Part shown: positions 45,217-53,977 of the stretch, piece after piece
How the letters are laid out: each line of letters starts with the position of its first letter
Position numbering within the stretch: the stretch's first letter is position 1
Source: G963556115 sp963678205
Lineage (GTDB): Bacteria > Planctomycetota > SZUA-567
Reading direction: 5' to 3'
Assembly (NCBI GenBank): GCA_963678205.1
Contig: OY782760.1
Location: 1,302,001-1,366,000, forward strand
Length of the DNA stretch: 64,000 bases
The notes under the pieces: generated by a model
What the model was told of the DNA's origin: nothing
Seen by the model: the letters and a program-made list of their open reading frames with translations, nothing else
The model's database searches: none
Program-made: the position numbers and the translations under genes

Positions 45217-45891
45217 ATGATGAAGCAATTAAGAGTATATTTTGTGTTGATGGTTATAGCGGCATTGACTGGATGTGTGGGTAATAATTTTCATGTTGCT
45301 GAGAATAGAGATGTGGAAATAGGTGTCCTCTTAAGAAAGCAGTTTACTCAGGATGTGTGTCAGAAGCGACGATACAGGCATGTTCATGTGCTTCTGGATG
45401 GAAATGAGATTATGGGATATAATACTGGAGTAAAGCCTAGGCCGGCATTCATAAAATATTTGCTAACGTATATTCCAGGAGAAGTTAGAAACTATCATGA
45501 TCTTTTGGGAATACGTGAGCATTATATAAAAGCGGATGTGGCCCAGAATGTAACCTACGATGGTGAAGATGGTTATAAGATTGTTACTGATTGGGTAAAG
45601 ATAAAGGTTTCTCGCGAACAGGCTGATAAACTTAGGCATTCCTGGTATGAGATGAAGAAAAATCCTCCTGATTTCAGGCTTTGGGGGGACAATTGTGCAA
45701 CAAGACTTTCCCAGAATTTTGCTGAAGCAGGGATTCTTCCTCATGGTCTTCCGGGGTTTGATACTCCTGAGTCAGTACTCAAGCTTCTTAAGAAGTATTA
45801 CCCTGACCTTGAGATGGAAACGGGATATTTTGGAATTGATGAAAATAGGAAGATTACATTTATACCATTAGGGAATGTTTGTGTAGAGTGA
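45217..45891 (+). CDS. Lipoprotein with possible papain-like (NlpC/P60-LRAT type) fold
   Basis: About 224 residues from the ATG pair at 45217/45220 (MMKQLRVYFVLMVIAALTGC), which gives a clean lipoprotein signal with lipobox LTGC. An upstream in-frame ATG (45148) would add 23 residues before it and is unlikely; no strong SD marks either. I do not recognise the family. An early RHVHVLLDGNEI and a late DNCATRLSQNFAEAGI recall the His ... NC arrangement of permuted NlpC/P60 (YiiX/LRAT-like) thiol hydrolases, so it may be a cell-envelope hydrolase. This is a motif-level guess only. Confidence 0.65.
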   Translation: MMKQLRVYFVLMVIAALTGCVGNNFHVAENRDVEIGVLLRKQFTQDVCQKRRYRHVHVLLDGNEIMGYNTGVKPRPAFIKYLLTYIPGEVRNYHDLLGIREHYIKADVAQNVTYDGEDGYKIVTDWVKIKVSREQADKLRHSWYEMKKNPPDFRLWGDNCATRLSQNFAEAGILPHGLPGFDTPESVLKLLKKYYPDLEMETGYFGIDENRKITFIPLGNVCVE

Positions 45892-45981
45892 TCTTGATTT
45901 GTATTGTTGTTTTGATATAGTACCGTGTATACATGGGGCCCTTATTAAGCAACCTTATATAACGGTGTGAGGGAATATAAA

Positions 45982-47166
45982 ATGAAAAATGTATTGAATA
46001 AAATTTCTGGATTTGATGTTAAAGCTGTAAAAGCGGGAATAAAGGCTTCTGGAAATTTAGATTTAGGTCTGATTGTTGCCGATGATACTGCTGTTGGTGC
46101 TGGAGTATTTACGCAGTCCAAAGTAGTTGCAGCCCCAGTTACTCTTTCTAAAAAGGTACTTGAGGAGAATTCTTCATGTATTAAAGCTGTACTGGTAAAT
46201 GCTGGGAATGCTAATGCCTGTACTGGAGAAGAAGGTATGGTGAATGCGAAGAAGACTGCTGCTAAAACTGCTGAACTTCTTGGGGTTAAGCCGGAGCAAA
46301 TTTTACTCTGTTCTACTGGTATTATTGGTGAACAGCTGCCACTCAAGACTTTTATGGCTGGTATTGAAAAGGTTGTTTTGGCTGAGGGAGATTCAGGTGA
46401 TGAATTTGCTCGGGCTATTATGACAACTGATCTAGCAAAGAAAGAAGCAGTAGTTGATCTTTCAATCGGAAGTATTGCTGGTGTATGTAAAGGTAGCGGA
46501 ATGATTGCTCCGAATATGGCTACTATGCTGGGCTTTATTATTACTGATGTTAATATTTCATCAGAGCTTCTTGAGGTTGCACTTAAAGATATAGTTGATA
46601 TTACTTTTAATGCTGTTACCGTTGATAGTGATACTTCTACCAATGATACCGTTTTTGTATTGTCAAGTTGCAAAAAGGGTGAAAAGATTACTGATATAAA
46701 TTCACCTGAATACGCTGAATTTAGAGAAGGTCTTTATAATGTCAGCTTTTCACTTGCTGAGCAGATAGCAAAGGATGGTGAAGGGGCGACCAAAATTGTC
46801 AGGGTTAATATTAAAAGTGCTGCTACGTTAGAAGATGCAAAGCTTGCTGCTCGTACGGTTGCTGAGAGTCCACTGGTAAAGACGGCGATGTTTGGTTGTG
46901 ATCCTAATTGGGGTAGAGTTATTATGGCTCTTGGTAAGTCTGGCTGCAGCATGGATGAGGGTAAGACAGATATTTCGTTATGTGGTAAGACATTGCTATT
47001 ACAAGGGACTCCTCAAAAATTCGACGGGGCTGAGGTGTCAAAGCTCATGGACTGTAAGGATATAAGTATTGATGTGGAGCTTAATCTTGGGGATAGTGTT
47101 ATGACTATGCTGACTTGTGATTATTCTTATGACTACATCAAGATAAACGCTGAGTATCATACTTAG
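45982..47166 (+). CDS. argJ: Bifunctional ornithine acetyltransferase/N-acetylglutamate synthase
   Basis: 394 residues. ArgJ moves the acetyl group from N-acetylornithine to glutamate in the cyclic arginine pathway. ATG 45982 (SD GAGGGA) fits better than the GTG five codons upstream. The self-cleavage site is KGSGMIAPNMATMLGF, with Thr181 becoming the N-terminal nucleophile of the beta chain. Other blocks: LVNAGNANACTGEEG, CSTGIIGEQLP, NAVTVDSDTSTNDTV, MFGCDPNWGRV and the C-terminal YSYDYIKINAEYHT. No other arg gene adjoins it. Confidence 0.97.
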   Translation: MKNVLNKISGFDVKAVKAGIKASGNLDLGLIVADDTAVGAGVFTQSKVVAAPVTLSKKVLEENSSCIKAVLVNAGNANACTGEEGMVNAKKTAAKTAELLGVKPEQILLCSTGIIGEQLPLKTFMAGIEKVVLAEGDSGDEFARAIMTTDLAKKEAVVDLSIGSIAGVCKGSGMIAPNMATMLGFIITDVNISSELLEVALKDIVDITFNAVTVDSDTSTNDTVFVLSSCKKGEKITDINSPEYAEFREGLYNVSFSLAEQIAKDGEGATKIVRVNIKSAATLEDAKLAARTVAESPLVKTAMFGCDPNWGRVIMALGKSGCSMDEGKTDISLCGKTLLLQGTPQKFDGAEVSKLMDCKDISIDVELNLGDSVMTMLTCDYSYDYIKINAEYHT

Positions 47167-47192
47167 GATATTCTCATTTAAAGTTTATTTAG

Positions 47193-47233
47193 TGAGCAGT
47201 GGTGCTGAATTAGCATTACTGCTCATTTTTTTT
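47193..47233 (+). terminator. Rho-independent terminator after argJ
   Basis: 14-bp stem with two G-U pairs (47193-47206 / 47212-47225), loop GAATT, followed by eight T. Strong. Confidence 0.9.
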
Positions 47234-47250
47234 GGTCTTTTGATTATATT

Positions 47251-47290
47251 GTCAAATTGAAAAAGTTTGCTTTTATGTTGTCAAATTGAC
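47251..47290. promoter_or_regulatory. Two copies of a GTCAAATTGAC-like dyad
   Basis: GTCAAATTGAA at 47251-47261 and GTCAAATTGAC at 47280-47290, 29 bp apart. The second is a full dyad (GTCAA-A-TTGAC). They lie ~130-170 bp before a sigma-54-like promoter, where enhancer-binding activators usually sit. Confidence 0.45.
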
Positions 47291-47420
47291 TATTACAATT
47301 TTACCTGATAGGGGGAGTTTTTTGGTGGGATGATAGTTGTTTCTTTTGTTATGTTAAATATTTGTTAAATAATAGGTTATATGTATTTTTGGTGTTGTGT
47401 GTGACTTTGGTGAATTAGAA

Positions 47421-47438
47421 TTGGCACAGTTTTTGAAT
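47421..47438 (+). promoter_or_regulatory. Sigma-54-like promoter of the three-gene hsp20 operon
   Basis: TTGGCACAGTTTTTGAAT matches the -24/-12 consensus (TTGGCAC-N5-TTGC) except that the -12 GC is GA. It is ~80 bp upstream of the first hsp20 start. The deviation at -12 is serious, so this is a candidate only. Confidence 0.45.
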
Positions 47439-47519
47439 ATTAATATTTAGAAGTATAAACTGAGATGCTTTAGGCTTTAATAGTTATTTTTTATGGATTT
47501 ATTGCGAGGAGGATTGATC

Positions 47520-47960
47520 ATGTTGTTACCAAAAATGCGTTATGGTTGGGGATCACTCATGCAGGATTTCAACCGTTTAAACAGTGTTGTTAATACAATG
47601 ATTGAGGACTCAGTGGATAAGACAGGGCAGGATTATCCCGCTATAAACGTCTGGGATGCGGAGGAAAAAATAATAATCACTTCTGAGCTTCCAGGTATTA
47701 ATTCTGAACAGGTTGATTTATCAATTACAGGCAAGGATTTAGTAATTTCTGTAAAATTTGAAAGTGCAGGAGAGGACGAAAGTAAGAGGAATTATTTTAG
47801 ACGTGAGATTGGACGAAAAAGTTTTTCGCGTACTATTGAGTTACCTACTAATGTTGATCCTGAAGAAATTAATGCAAGACTTGAGAAAGGAATTCTGGCA
47901 ATTCAACTCAAGAAACAAGAAAATAATAAGGCTCGAAAAATAGAAATACAGTGCAATTAG
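47520..47960 (+). CDS. Small heat-shock protein (Hsp20)
   Basis: 146 residues from ATG 47520, set by the strong SD GCGAGGAGGATTG; the in-frame ATG at 47493 lies before that SD. It starts MLLPKMRYGWGSLMQDFNRL and has the alpha-crystallin domain (DAEEKIIITSELPGINSEQV ... NARLEKGILAIQLKK) over ~45-140. First of three hsp20 genes in a row (gaps of 92 and 39 bp), each with its own SD. The three differ enough to be old paralogues and may form mixed oligomers. Confidence 0.93.
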   Translation: MLLPKMRYGWGSLMQDFNRLNSVVNTMIEDSVDKTGQDYPAINVWDAEEKIIITSELPGINSEQVDLSITGKDLVISVKFESAGEDESKRNYFRREIGRKSFSRTIELPTNVDPEEINARLEKGILAIQLKKQENNKARKIEIQCN

Positions 47961-48052
47961 TAGCAATTTTCTTAGGGATGGGGTTTTTATAAATTAATGG
48001 TTGAAAGTATATTGATTTAAAGTTTGGTATTTAGTTTCAAGGAGGTTTTATC

Positions 48053-48463
48053 ATGACAGATGAAAGTTTAATACACAGCAAACAGAATCAAGACGTTATG
48101 AAGAATGAAGACTCTAAGAGAAGCAGAGAAAAACGTCTGTTTGTTCCTTTGACAGATATTTATGAAAGTGATGATGTTATCAATATTGTTGCAAGCATGC
48201 CAGGTATTGATGAGAATTCTGTTGAAGTTACGGTAGAGAATGATATTATTTCAGTCTATGGTAAGGTCGCTGAGCAAAAACCATCTGGTATGAAATTGAT
48301 TTATTCTGAATATGTTATTGGTGATTACCAGCGATCATTTGAAATTGGTGATAGTATTGATAAAGAAAATATCTCTGCTTCTGTTAAGAATGGTGAATTG
48401 CATGTTGTACTACCAAAGTCTGCGCAGGCACGAACAAGAGTTATACATGTAAATGTGGCCTGA
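48053..48463 (+). CDS. Small heat-shock protein (Hsp20)
   Basis: 136 residues, ATG 48053 with SD AAGGAGG. A charged N-terminus lacking the usual hydrophobic arm (TDESLIHSKQNQDVMKNED) precedes the alpha-crystallin domain (DVINIVASMPGIDENSVEVT ... SASVKNGELHVVLPKS). It resembles the 22955 Hsp20 on the other strand cluster (both have short polar N-termini and R-x-I-x-V ends), while 47520 and 48503 have hydrophobic N-terminal arms. This suggests the two clusters each hold one polar and at least one arm-bearing type. Confidence 0.93.
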   Translation: MTDESLIHSKQNQDVMKNEDSKRSREKRLFVPLTDIYESDDVINIVASMPGIDENSVEVTVENDIISVYGKVAEQKPSGMKLIYSEYVIGDYQRSFEIGDSIDKENISASVKNGELHVVLPKSAQARTRVIHVNVA

Positions 48464-48502
48464 GTAGATGAAAAAAGTGCAATGTGTAGAAAGGAGAAAA
48501 TT

Positions 48503-49006
48503 ATGTCTATCGGCGATTTGGTCCCTTGGAAATGGGGAAAGAATAATGTAGATGTTCGTCATCAAGATACTAATGATCCATTTAGAAAATTGCAGAATAG
48601 AATGAGTAAGCTATTTGATGATTTCTGGAGTGATTTTGAAATGAGTCCATACTCAGGTGCTTCCTCTGCTGCTGTGAAGTTTGACCCTAAGGTTGAAGTG
48701 CAGGATAATGAAAAAGATATAGTTCTTAAAGCTGAGCTTCCTGGTATGACTCAGGAGGATATCGAAGTAAAACTTCATGATGGATGTATTTCTATCAAAG
48801 GTGAAAAGAAGAATGAAAGTAGTAAGAACGAAAATGGTATGCAGTATACTGAAAGATCATATGGTTCGTTTTATCGCTCAATTCCACTGCCACGTGAAGT
48901 AAAAGAAGATGAGGTTAGTGCAGAGTTTAAGAATGGGGTACTTGAGGTCATTATGCCAAAGGTTGAGCAGGATATGGAAAATGTCAGAAAAATTGAGGTT
49001 AAATAG
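48503..49006 (+). CDS. Small heat-shock protein (Hsp20)
   Basis: 167 residues from ATG 48503 (SD AAAGGAG). N-terminal arm MSIGDLVPWKWGKNNVDV then FRKLQNRMSKLFDDFWSDFE, a typical class A arm; alpha-crystallin domain FDPKVEVQDNEKDIVLKAEL ... SAEFKNGVLEVIMPKVE; C-terminal VRKIEVK carries an I-x-V motif that links dimers. It is the most canonical of the five Hsp20s in the window. Last gene of the operon before a small ORF. Confidence 0.95.
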   Translation: MSIGDLVPWKWGKNNVDVRHQDTNDPFRKLQNRMSKLFDDFWSDFEMSPYSGASSAAVKFDPKVEVQDNEKDIVLKAELPGMTQEDIEVKLHDGCISIKGEKKNESSKNENGMQYTERSYGSFYRSIPLPREVKEDEVSAEFKNGVLEVIMPKVEQDMENVRKIEVK

Positions 49007-49084
49007 TTTGGCTTAACTTTGACGCCCTGTGCTACTCTTCTTCAATAAAAATTACGTATGGGGCGAGTCAGTAGGAGGGTAAAA

Positions 49085-49225
49085 ATGAAGAATAGAAATA
49101 AAAAGATTTTTGAACAATATGTCGATGCTGCTTATAATGCTGGAGTTAATCGTAAAAAGTATAATAAAACATGGAAAAAGGTTAAATCATTTTTTAAACA
49201 ATATAGCTCGAATGATCTGGAGTAG
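49085..49225 (+). CDS. Small basic protein of 46 residues
   Basis: ATG 49085 has an excellent SD (TAGGAGGGT, 7 nt upstream). The frame gives MKNRNKKIFEQYVDAAYNAG then VNRKKYNKTWKKVKSFFKQY and SSNDLE, rich in Lys/Tyr and predicted helical. It follows the third hsp20 by 78 bp with no terminator between, so it is probably in the same transcript, and a terminator follows. I know no family. It could be a stress-induced small protein or an adaptor. Confidence 0.6.
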   Translation: MKNRNKKIFEQYVDAAYNAGVNRKKYNKTWKKVKSFFKQYSSNDLE

Positions 49226-49309
49226 TCGTAAGTTTGTTGAGTATTGTTTGGTTTTAGCGTTGTCTGTTTCTGTATGACTATAGTAATTTGTTTTGCATGT
49301 GGTTAAATC

Positions 49310-49341
49310 AAAAGAGCTTCCTGGATTTAGGGAGCTCTTTT
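49310..49341 (+). terminator. Terminator after the hsp20 operon
   Basis: 13-bp stem with one G-U (49310-49322 / 49329-49341), right arm ending TTTT. It closes the hsp20/small-ORF operon. Confidence 0.7.
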
Positions 49342-49551
49342 GCTATTGTAGGTTATTTAGGCATAACTGGCATTTGCAATTTATAATGATTCAATTGAGA
49401 TTAATTGGTTGCACTAATATTTTGAAGGGTAATTTTCTTGAATTTGAATTTTATTTTGTTTGAGGCGATGGGTATTATTTAATAAATACACTAATGGGCT
49501 TATAAATATTCTTTGATGGTTTTGGTGTTTGGATATCAGTAAGTGCCTATT

Positions 49552-49591
49552 ATTAAATACTAGTTCTTCTTAAGAAGAACTAGTATTTAAT
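49552..49591. terminator. Perfect 40-bp palindrome, probable terminator for the chemoreceptor gene
   Basis: Two exact 20-bp arms (49552-49571 / 49572-49591) meeting at TTAA. It lies 32 bp beyond the stop of the minus-strand chemoreceptor gene; as RNA it forms a long hairpin with a 4-nt loop. 49342-49551 contains no gene. Confidence 0.7.
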
Positions 49592-49623
49592 TAGTTAGCT
49601 TGTTATGGATAAAAATTATAAAA

Positions 49624-51819
49624 CTAGAATTTTCCAAATTCAGAATCGTCGAGTAATATCTGATCAGTTGGAGTAACTGTGCTTGCAGTTTGCGCTGTCT
49701 CTAACATACCCCAGTTTTCAGAATTTGAGGCAACTGTTTTTGGGGGAGCAGGGATTATAGAGATTTCTTCTTCTTCAGCATCTAGCTTTGAATAGGTCTC
49801 AATATATGCGTCGTGTAGCTGGAAACTGGATACAAGTTCTTTGAGGGTGTTTGCCTGAAAGCTCATCTCTTCAGAGGCACTTGCTGTTTCTTCAGAATTT
49901 GCAGTGTTTGTCTGAGTGACAGATTCTACTTGGGTGAGTGCAGCGTGCACTTGAGATATACCCTTTGCCTGGTCGTGTGAAGCAGTGGCTATTTCATCGA
50001 CAAGACCACTGGTTGTTGTTACATTCTCAGCAATTTTATTGAGTGCTTCAGCAGTCTCTTCGGAGATGTTCACACCTTGCTGGATCTCTTTGTCGCTATT
50101 CTCAATCAAACCAGCAGTCTCAGCAGCTGCTTTTGCACTGCGGGCTGCGAGGTTTCTAACTTCTTCAGCAACGACTGCAAATCCTTTGCCGTGTGCCCCA
50201 GCTCTGGCAGCTTCTACTGCTGCATTGAGTGCAAGAAGATTGGTCTGGAAGGCAATATCATCAATAGTCTTGATTACTTTCTGGGTTTGAGAGGAATTTT
50301 CAAATATCTTTGACATTGATGAAGTCATTTGCTCCATTTTGTACTGACCGTCCTTTGCGGCTTTTGCTGTTATGTTGGCAATTTCACTTGCTCTTGCTGC
50401 GTGTTCTGCATTATCCTTGGTGCTTCCTCCTAGTTCGGTGATTGAAGCATGAATTTCCTCTAGTGAAGCGGCTTGACTAGTAGCTCCTTTTTCAAGAGAG
50501 TGTGCTGCCTTGCTGGTCTGGTTTGCTCCTACAGCTACCTGTTCAGTAGTTGTTCTGACATTATTTATAATGTTGTTTAAATTTTCTACCATTTTGTTCA
50601 GCGATTTTCCAAGAGTATCTACCTCCGATGCAATATGTACAGATACGTTTAGATCACCTTCCGCAATTTTTGAGGCAATATCAGCACGTTCTCGCATCTG
50701 AAAAACAAGTGAGTTGAGGGCAGATGCCATGACTCCGAGCTCATCCTTACTTTCATTGAGCGTCTTGTGTAACTCACCATTTTTGAGAAGTCCCACGTGC
50801 ATTACCATTTTATTGATAGGTTTGGTGATGCTTTTAATAATTATAAGCATTACTAATATTCCAAGTAAGATGGCTGCTATGCTACATATCAACGTAACCG
50901 AACGTACTCGTTCTGCATTGTTGTTTGCCGCTGCTGCAACCGCGTTGATTTGATTATCCACACCTTCACTTACAGTTTGGCAGGCGGAGATGGCATTTTC
51001 TGCAGCTTCTTTCTGCATTAAGATTTCATTGAATTGAACCTTGTTCTTTTCATTGTAGTTTTTAATCTCTTCTTTGTAAATTTCAAGACTTGCTTTGATA
51101 TCTTTGACATTGCTTAATATTGTTGTGTTCGTTGTTGATTTTTTTGTTTTATATAGTGCTGTTGAAATTTGTTCAACTTTGGCAAGCCATGACATTATAA
51201 AAGCGTGTTTCTTTTTAGGATCCATTTCACTTACAGCTCTATAAGATGCAATTGTACAATTATTTACTTTATTTATCAGATTTTGTGCGGCCATCAATCC
51301 TGCAAGTTGCTCATTAGATAGTTTGTTGGCTTTCAGAGCAAAAAATGATTTATTACGCATAATTCTATATATTTCTTGTGAACATGAGTAAATGGTATTT
51401 GCTGTTGCAGCTTGTTTTTTCTCAGACTTGACTTTGATTTGTTGTGCTTCCCACCATTTGTTTGCATGATCATGAAATTTTGTGATTGCAGATTTTATTT
51501 GTAAAGCATTATTTCTATTTTCTTTGTTGGTGAATAGCTGGATGGCATAATCAGTTTTTTCAAGAGCTTGACTGAATTTCTGGTTCATTAACTCTAAATA
51601 TTTAGGATCGTCATATACCATAAGATTTAGGGTGTTTGCCTGTGCGTCAGAGGTGTTTACTAAAGAATCATTGATATCTTTTACAATTTTAATTTGAGTT
51701 TGTATGTTGTTTACACTCCTGTTGATATCATTTATTCCGGTATAGCTTAGTGCACCTATTATTAGTAATAATAGGATGATCATACTAAAGCCTGTAATTA
51801 GTTTTGTACGAATTTTCAT
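49624..51819 (-). CDS. Methyl-accepting chemotaxis protein
   Basis: 731 residues, ATG 51819 with GAGGAATT. TM1 at ~9-29, a ~280-residue helical periplasmic sensor (four-helix/HBM size), TM2 at ~310-330 (VTLICSIAAILLGILVMLII), then HAMP with a second HAMP-like part, and the signalling domain (KVIKTIDDIAFQTNLLALNA ... VVAEEVRNLAARSAKAAAET). An acidic C-terminal tail follows without a CheR pentapeptide. The same architecture as the receptor at 32378, so the two may be paralogues with different ligands. Confidence 0.95.
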   Translation of the reverse strand: MKIRTKLITGFSMIILLLLIIGALSYTGINDINRSVNNIQTQIKIVKDINDSLVNTSDAQANTLNLMVYDDPKYLELMNQKFSQALEKTDYAIQLFTNKENRNNALQIKSAITKFHDHANKWWEAQQIKVKSEKKQAATANTIYSCSQEIYRIMRNKSFFALKANKLSNEQLAGLMAAQNLINKVNNCTIASYRAVSEMDPKKKHAFIMSWLAKVEQISTALYKTKKSTTNTTILSNVKDIKASLEIYKEEIKNYNEKNKVQFNEILMQKEAAENAISACQTVSEGVDNQINAVAAAANNNAERVRSVTLICSIAAILLGILVMLIIIKSITKPINKMVMHVGLLKNGELHKTLNESKDELGVMASALNSLVFQMRERADIASKIAEGDLNVSVHIASEVDTLGKSLNKMVENLNNIINNVRTTTEQVAVGANQTSKAAHSLEKGATSQAASLEEIHASITELGGSTKDNAEHAARASEIANITAKAAKDGQYKMEQMTSSMSKIFENSSQTQKVIKTIDDIAFQTNLLALNAAVEAARAGAHGKGFAVVAEEVRNLAARSAKAAAETAGLIENSDKEIQQGVNISEETAEALNKIAENVTTTSGLVDEIATASHDQAKGISQVHAALTQVESVTQTNTANSEETASASEEMSFQANTLKELVSSFQLHDAYIETYSKLDAEEEEISIIPAPPKTVASNSENWGMLETAQTASTVTPTDQILLDDSEFGKF

Positions 51820-52608
51820 TATAATTCCTCGCTCTCTGTTTTATATTAAATTTCAAATTGTTGATTTATTATTATAATTAAGTGTTTTATGCTTATGTAA
51901 TTATGTATATTTGAGTTTTTTCGGACAATTGATACATAAATAGCTATATCTTGGGAGTATAGTTGAAAATAGCTGAGCATCAAGTAAAAAATTGCTTAAA
52001 AAGATAATGAAATCTTACGATTTTAGTGGTATTTTAAGCAATAAAGTGCTGGTGCTTTTGGATCTTATAAATTTTAAGCTAGTTATGATTTATGGGCCTT
52101 GGTGGTAATATTAATGGCATATTTTATAAGCGTTTGTTTTGTAATAGTTTGTGTTAATAATGGCTAGTTATTGCTTTCTCCTTACTTTTGGGTAAATTGG
52201 TATGTCTAAATAGTTTGGTTTTACATTATAGTGCTATACTTTATTATAAGAATAAGATATTAATTAGCAATTAATTAAAAGTAATTTCTTGTTAAGTGCT
52301 TAATATAGATTGGTATTTTATTTCAATAAATTTTAATATTGGTTACTAAGTTATTTCTATTTAATTGTATTTATTGAATAAATGTAAATATAATAGTAAA
52401 TAGTAAGTAATATATAAGCATACTTTTTTTTTAAAGTAAAAATGTGCTTGTGTTTATGTTGTATTATTTATTGTCTAATATACAATTATTGTAAATAATT
52501 ATAATATATTATATTGTAATTGGTGATGTTATGTGCTCTTTTTGTATTTATTTTTATGCTACTATTGTGTGTTTTATAAAATAGTTGCAAGCACTTAATG
52601 AAAATAAT

Positions 52609-52636
52609 TTGACTATTGTGTACAGTGAGGTATGAT
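52609..52636 (+). promoter_or_regulatory. Sigma-70-type promoter candidate
   Basis: TTGACT (52609-52614), 16-bp spacer, TATGAT (52631-52636), ~310 bp upstream of the binding-protein gene. A LacI-operator-like word (TTGCAAGCACTTAA) lies ~25 bp before it. Confidence 0.45.
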
Positions 52637-52882
52637 TAAAGTAAATTATAATATAAAATAAATTAGTTTATTATTAATTTTGATTTTCTAACCTTTGTTT
52701 GGTGTATGTGAAATATTCGTTATTTATTTGTTTGTTTAAATGTCGCGAAATATATTTATATATGATTGTTGTATTTTAATTAAGTACATCTTTGTTGGTA
52801 TTGGTAGCAGTGTGACTGCATATAAAAAATGTATTGTAAAAGTAAGGTATCACTCAGTCATTATTTTTAATAATTAAATAGG

Positions 52883-52896
52883 GCGGAACTGTCCGC
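52883..52896. promoter_or_regulatory. Operator-like dyad GCGGAACTGTCCGC
   Basis: 5-bp GC-rich arms (GCGGA / TCCGC) in very AT-rich surroundings, 53 bp before the binding-protein start. It uses the same half-site letters as the eda palindrome but in the opposite arrangement. Confidence 0.35.
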
Positions 52897-52948
52897 ATTG
52901 TAATGTATTGTTGTTTGTTTTTAGAAAATTGGAAATGAGGTGTCTTTT

Positions 52949-53878
52949 ATGAAATTAAGTAAAATCCTTGTTGCTCTTGTTGCTGTAGTCTCTCTTTTTG
53001 CTACTTCTGCTCAGGCAAAAGAACTTACTAAAGTTGGTGTGATGATGCAGACTCTTGCAAACCCATTCTTCGTAGAAATGGTTGATGGTGTTACTGAAGC
53101 CGCTAAAAAGATTAACCCAGATTGTCAGGTTATTTCTTTGTCAGGCGATAACGACTTGGGTAAGCAGGTTGGTCAGCTCGATAACCTAGTAGCAGGCGGT
53201 TGTGAACTTATCGTTCTTAACGCATGTAATACAGAAGGTATTGGCCCTGCTGTAAGAAGAGCAAAAGAAGCAGGTGTTGTGGTTATTGCTGCTGACGTAG
53301 CTGCTGCTGGCGCAGACCTCACTATTCAGTCTGATAACTGGCAGGCAGGCCGTCAGGCTGGGCAGTACATAGTTGATAAGCTTGGTGGCAAGGGTAAGGT
53401 TATCATCGTTAATGCTGACCCTGTTTCTGCGGTAACTGGCCGTGTTGGTGGCGCGAAAGAAATCTTCGCAAAATATCCAGGTATTGAAATTTTGAGTGAC
53501 GATCAGAATGGTCTAGGTCAACGTGATAAGAGTCTTGATGTTATGTCAAACCTTCTAACTGCTTTCCCAGAAATTGATGCAGTATTTGCTATTAATGACC
53601 CATCAGCTATTGGTTCTGGTTTAGCTATTAAACAGGCAGGCCGTGAAAATGAAATGTTCGTTGTTGGTGTTGATGGTTCTAAAGATGCAATCGTTGAAAT
53701 GGGACGTGAAGGTTCAATCCTTGAAGCTACTCCTGCTCAGGCTCCTCGTAAGATGGCAATGGAAGCTGTAAAGATTGGTTATGACATTATGAATGGTAAA
53801 AAAATAGATTCTAAAGAAATTCTTTACCCTGTTGAACTTATTACTAGAGAAAACATGAATTCTTATACTCCATGGTAA
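52949..53878 (+). CDS. Sugar ABC transporter periplasmic binding protein (RbsB-like)
   Basis: 309 residues from ATG 52949 (SD GAGGTG; the GTG three codons upstream sits on that SD). Signal peptide MKLSKILVALVAVVSLFATS with AQA cleavage. The mature protein is a pentose/hexose-binding type I fold: GVMMQTLANPFFVEMVDGVT, QLDNLVAGGCELIVLNA, SDNWQAGRQAGQYIVDKLGG, FAINDPSAIGSGLAIKQAG and VVGVDGSKDAI. Codon choice is strongly biased, as expected of an abundant protein. The ligand is probably a sugar or polyol. Followed by a hairpin before the ATPase gene. Confidence 0.93.
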   Translation: MKLSKILVALVAVVSLFATSAQAKELTKVGVMMQTLANPFFVEMVDGVTEAAKKINPDCQVISLSGDNDLGKQVGQLDNLVAGGCELIVLNACNTEGIGPAVRRAKEAGVVVIAADVAAAGADLTIQSDNWQAGRQAGQYIVDKLGGKGKVIIVNADPVSAVTGRVGGAKEIFAKYPGIEILSDDQNGLGQRDKSLDVMSNLLTAFPEIDAVFAINDPSAIGSGLAIKQAGRENEMFVVGVDGSKDAIVEMGREGSILEATPAQAPRKMAMEAVKIGYDIMNGKKIDSKEILYPVELITRENMNSYTPW

Positions 53879-53919
53879 TATTGCAGGTAGTTCTTAGCAG
53901 TAATTAAATTAATCTTAAT

Positions 53920-53977
53920 TCTCATGTGGGTACTAAATTTTATCCCATAAAAAACACCAAAATACACCCACATGAGA
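53920..53977 (+). terminator. Intra-operon hairpin after the binding-protein gene
   Basis: TCTCATGTGGGT (53920-53931) pairs with ACCCACATGAGA (53966-53977), 12 bp, 34-nt loop. No T-run follows, so it more likely protects the upstream mRNA or attenuates than fully terminates. A related CCACATGAGA word follows ytfQ (about 9169-9178). Confidence 0.6.

Larger units (their letters stand above)
51820..52948. other. Long AT-rich spacer before the second sugar ABC operon
   Basis: About 1.1 kb at roughly 25% GC, without a supportable ORF. It holds a promoter candidate at 52609-52636 and a GC-rich dyad at 52883-52896, both listed separately. Its size and composition suggest an extended regulatory region or a fully eroded gene. 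Confidence 0.4.

Noticed and set aside
45945..46673. Long 242-codon minus-strand ORF
   Set aside because: Antisense to argJ, which has every family motif; Ser/Ala-rich shadow.
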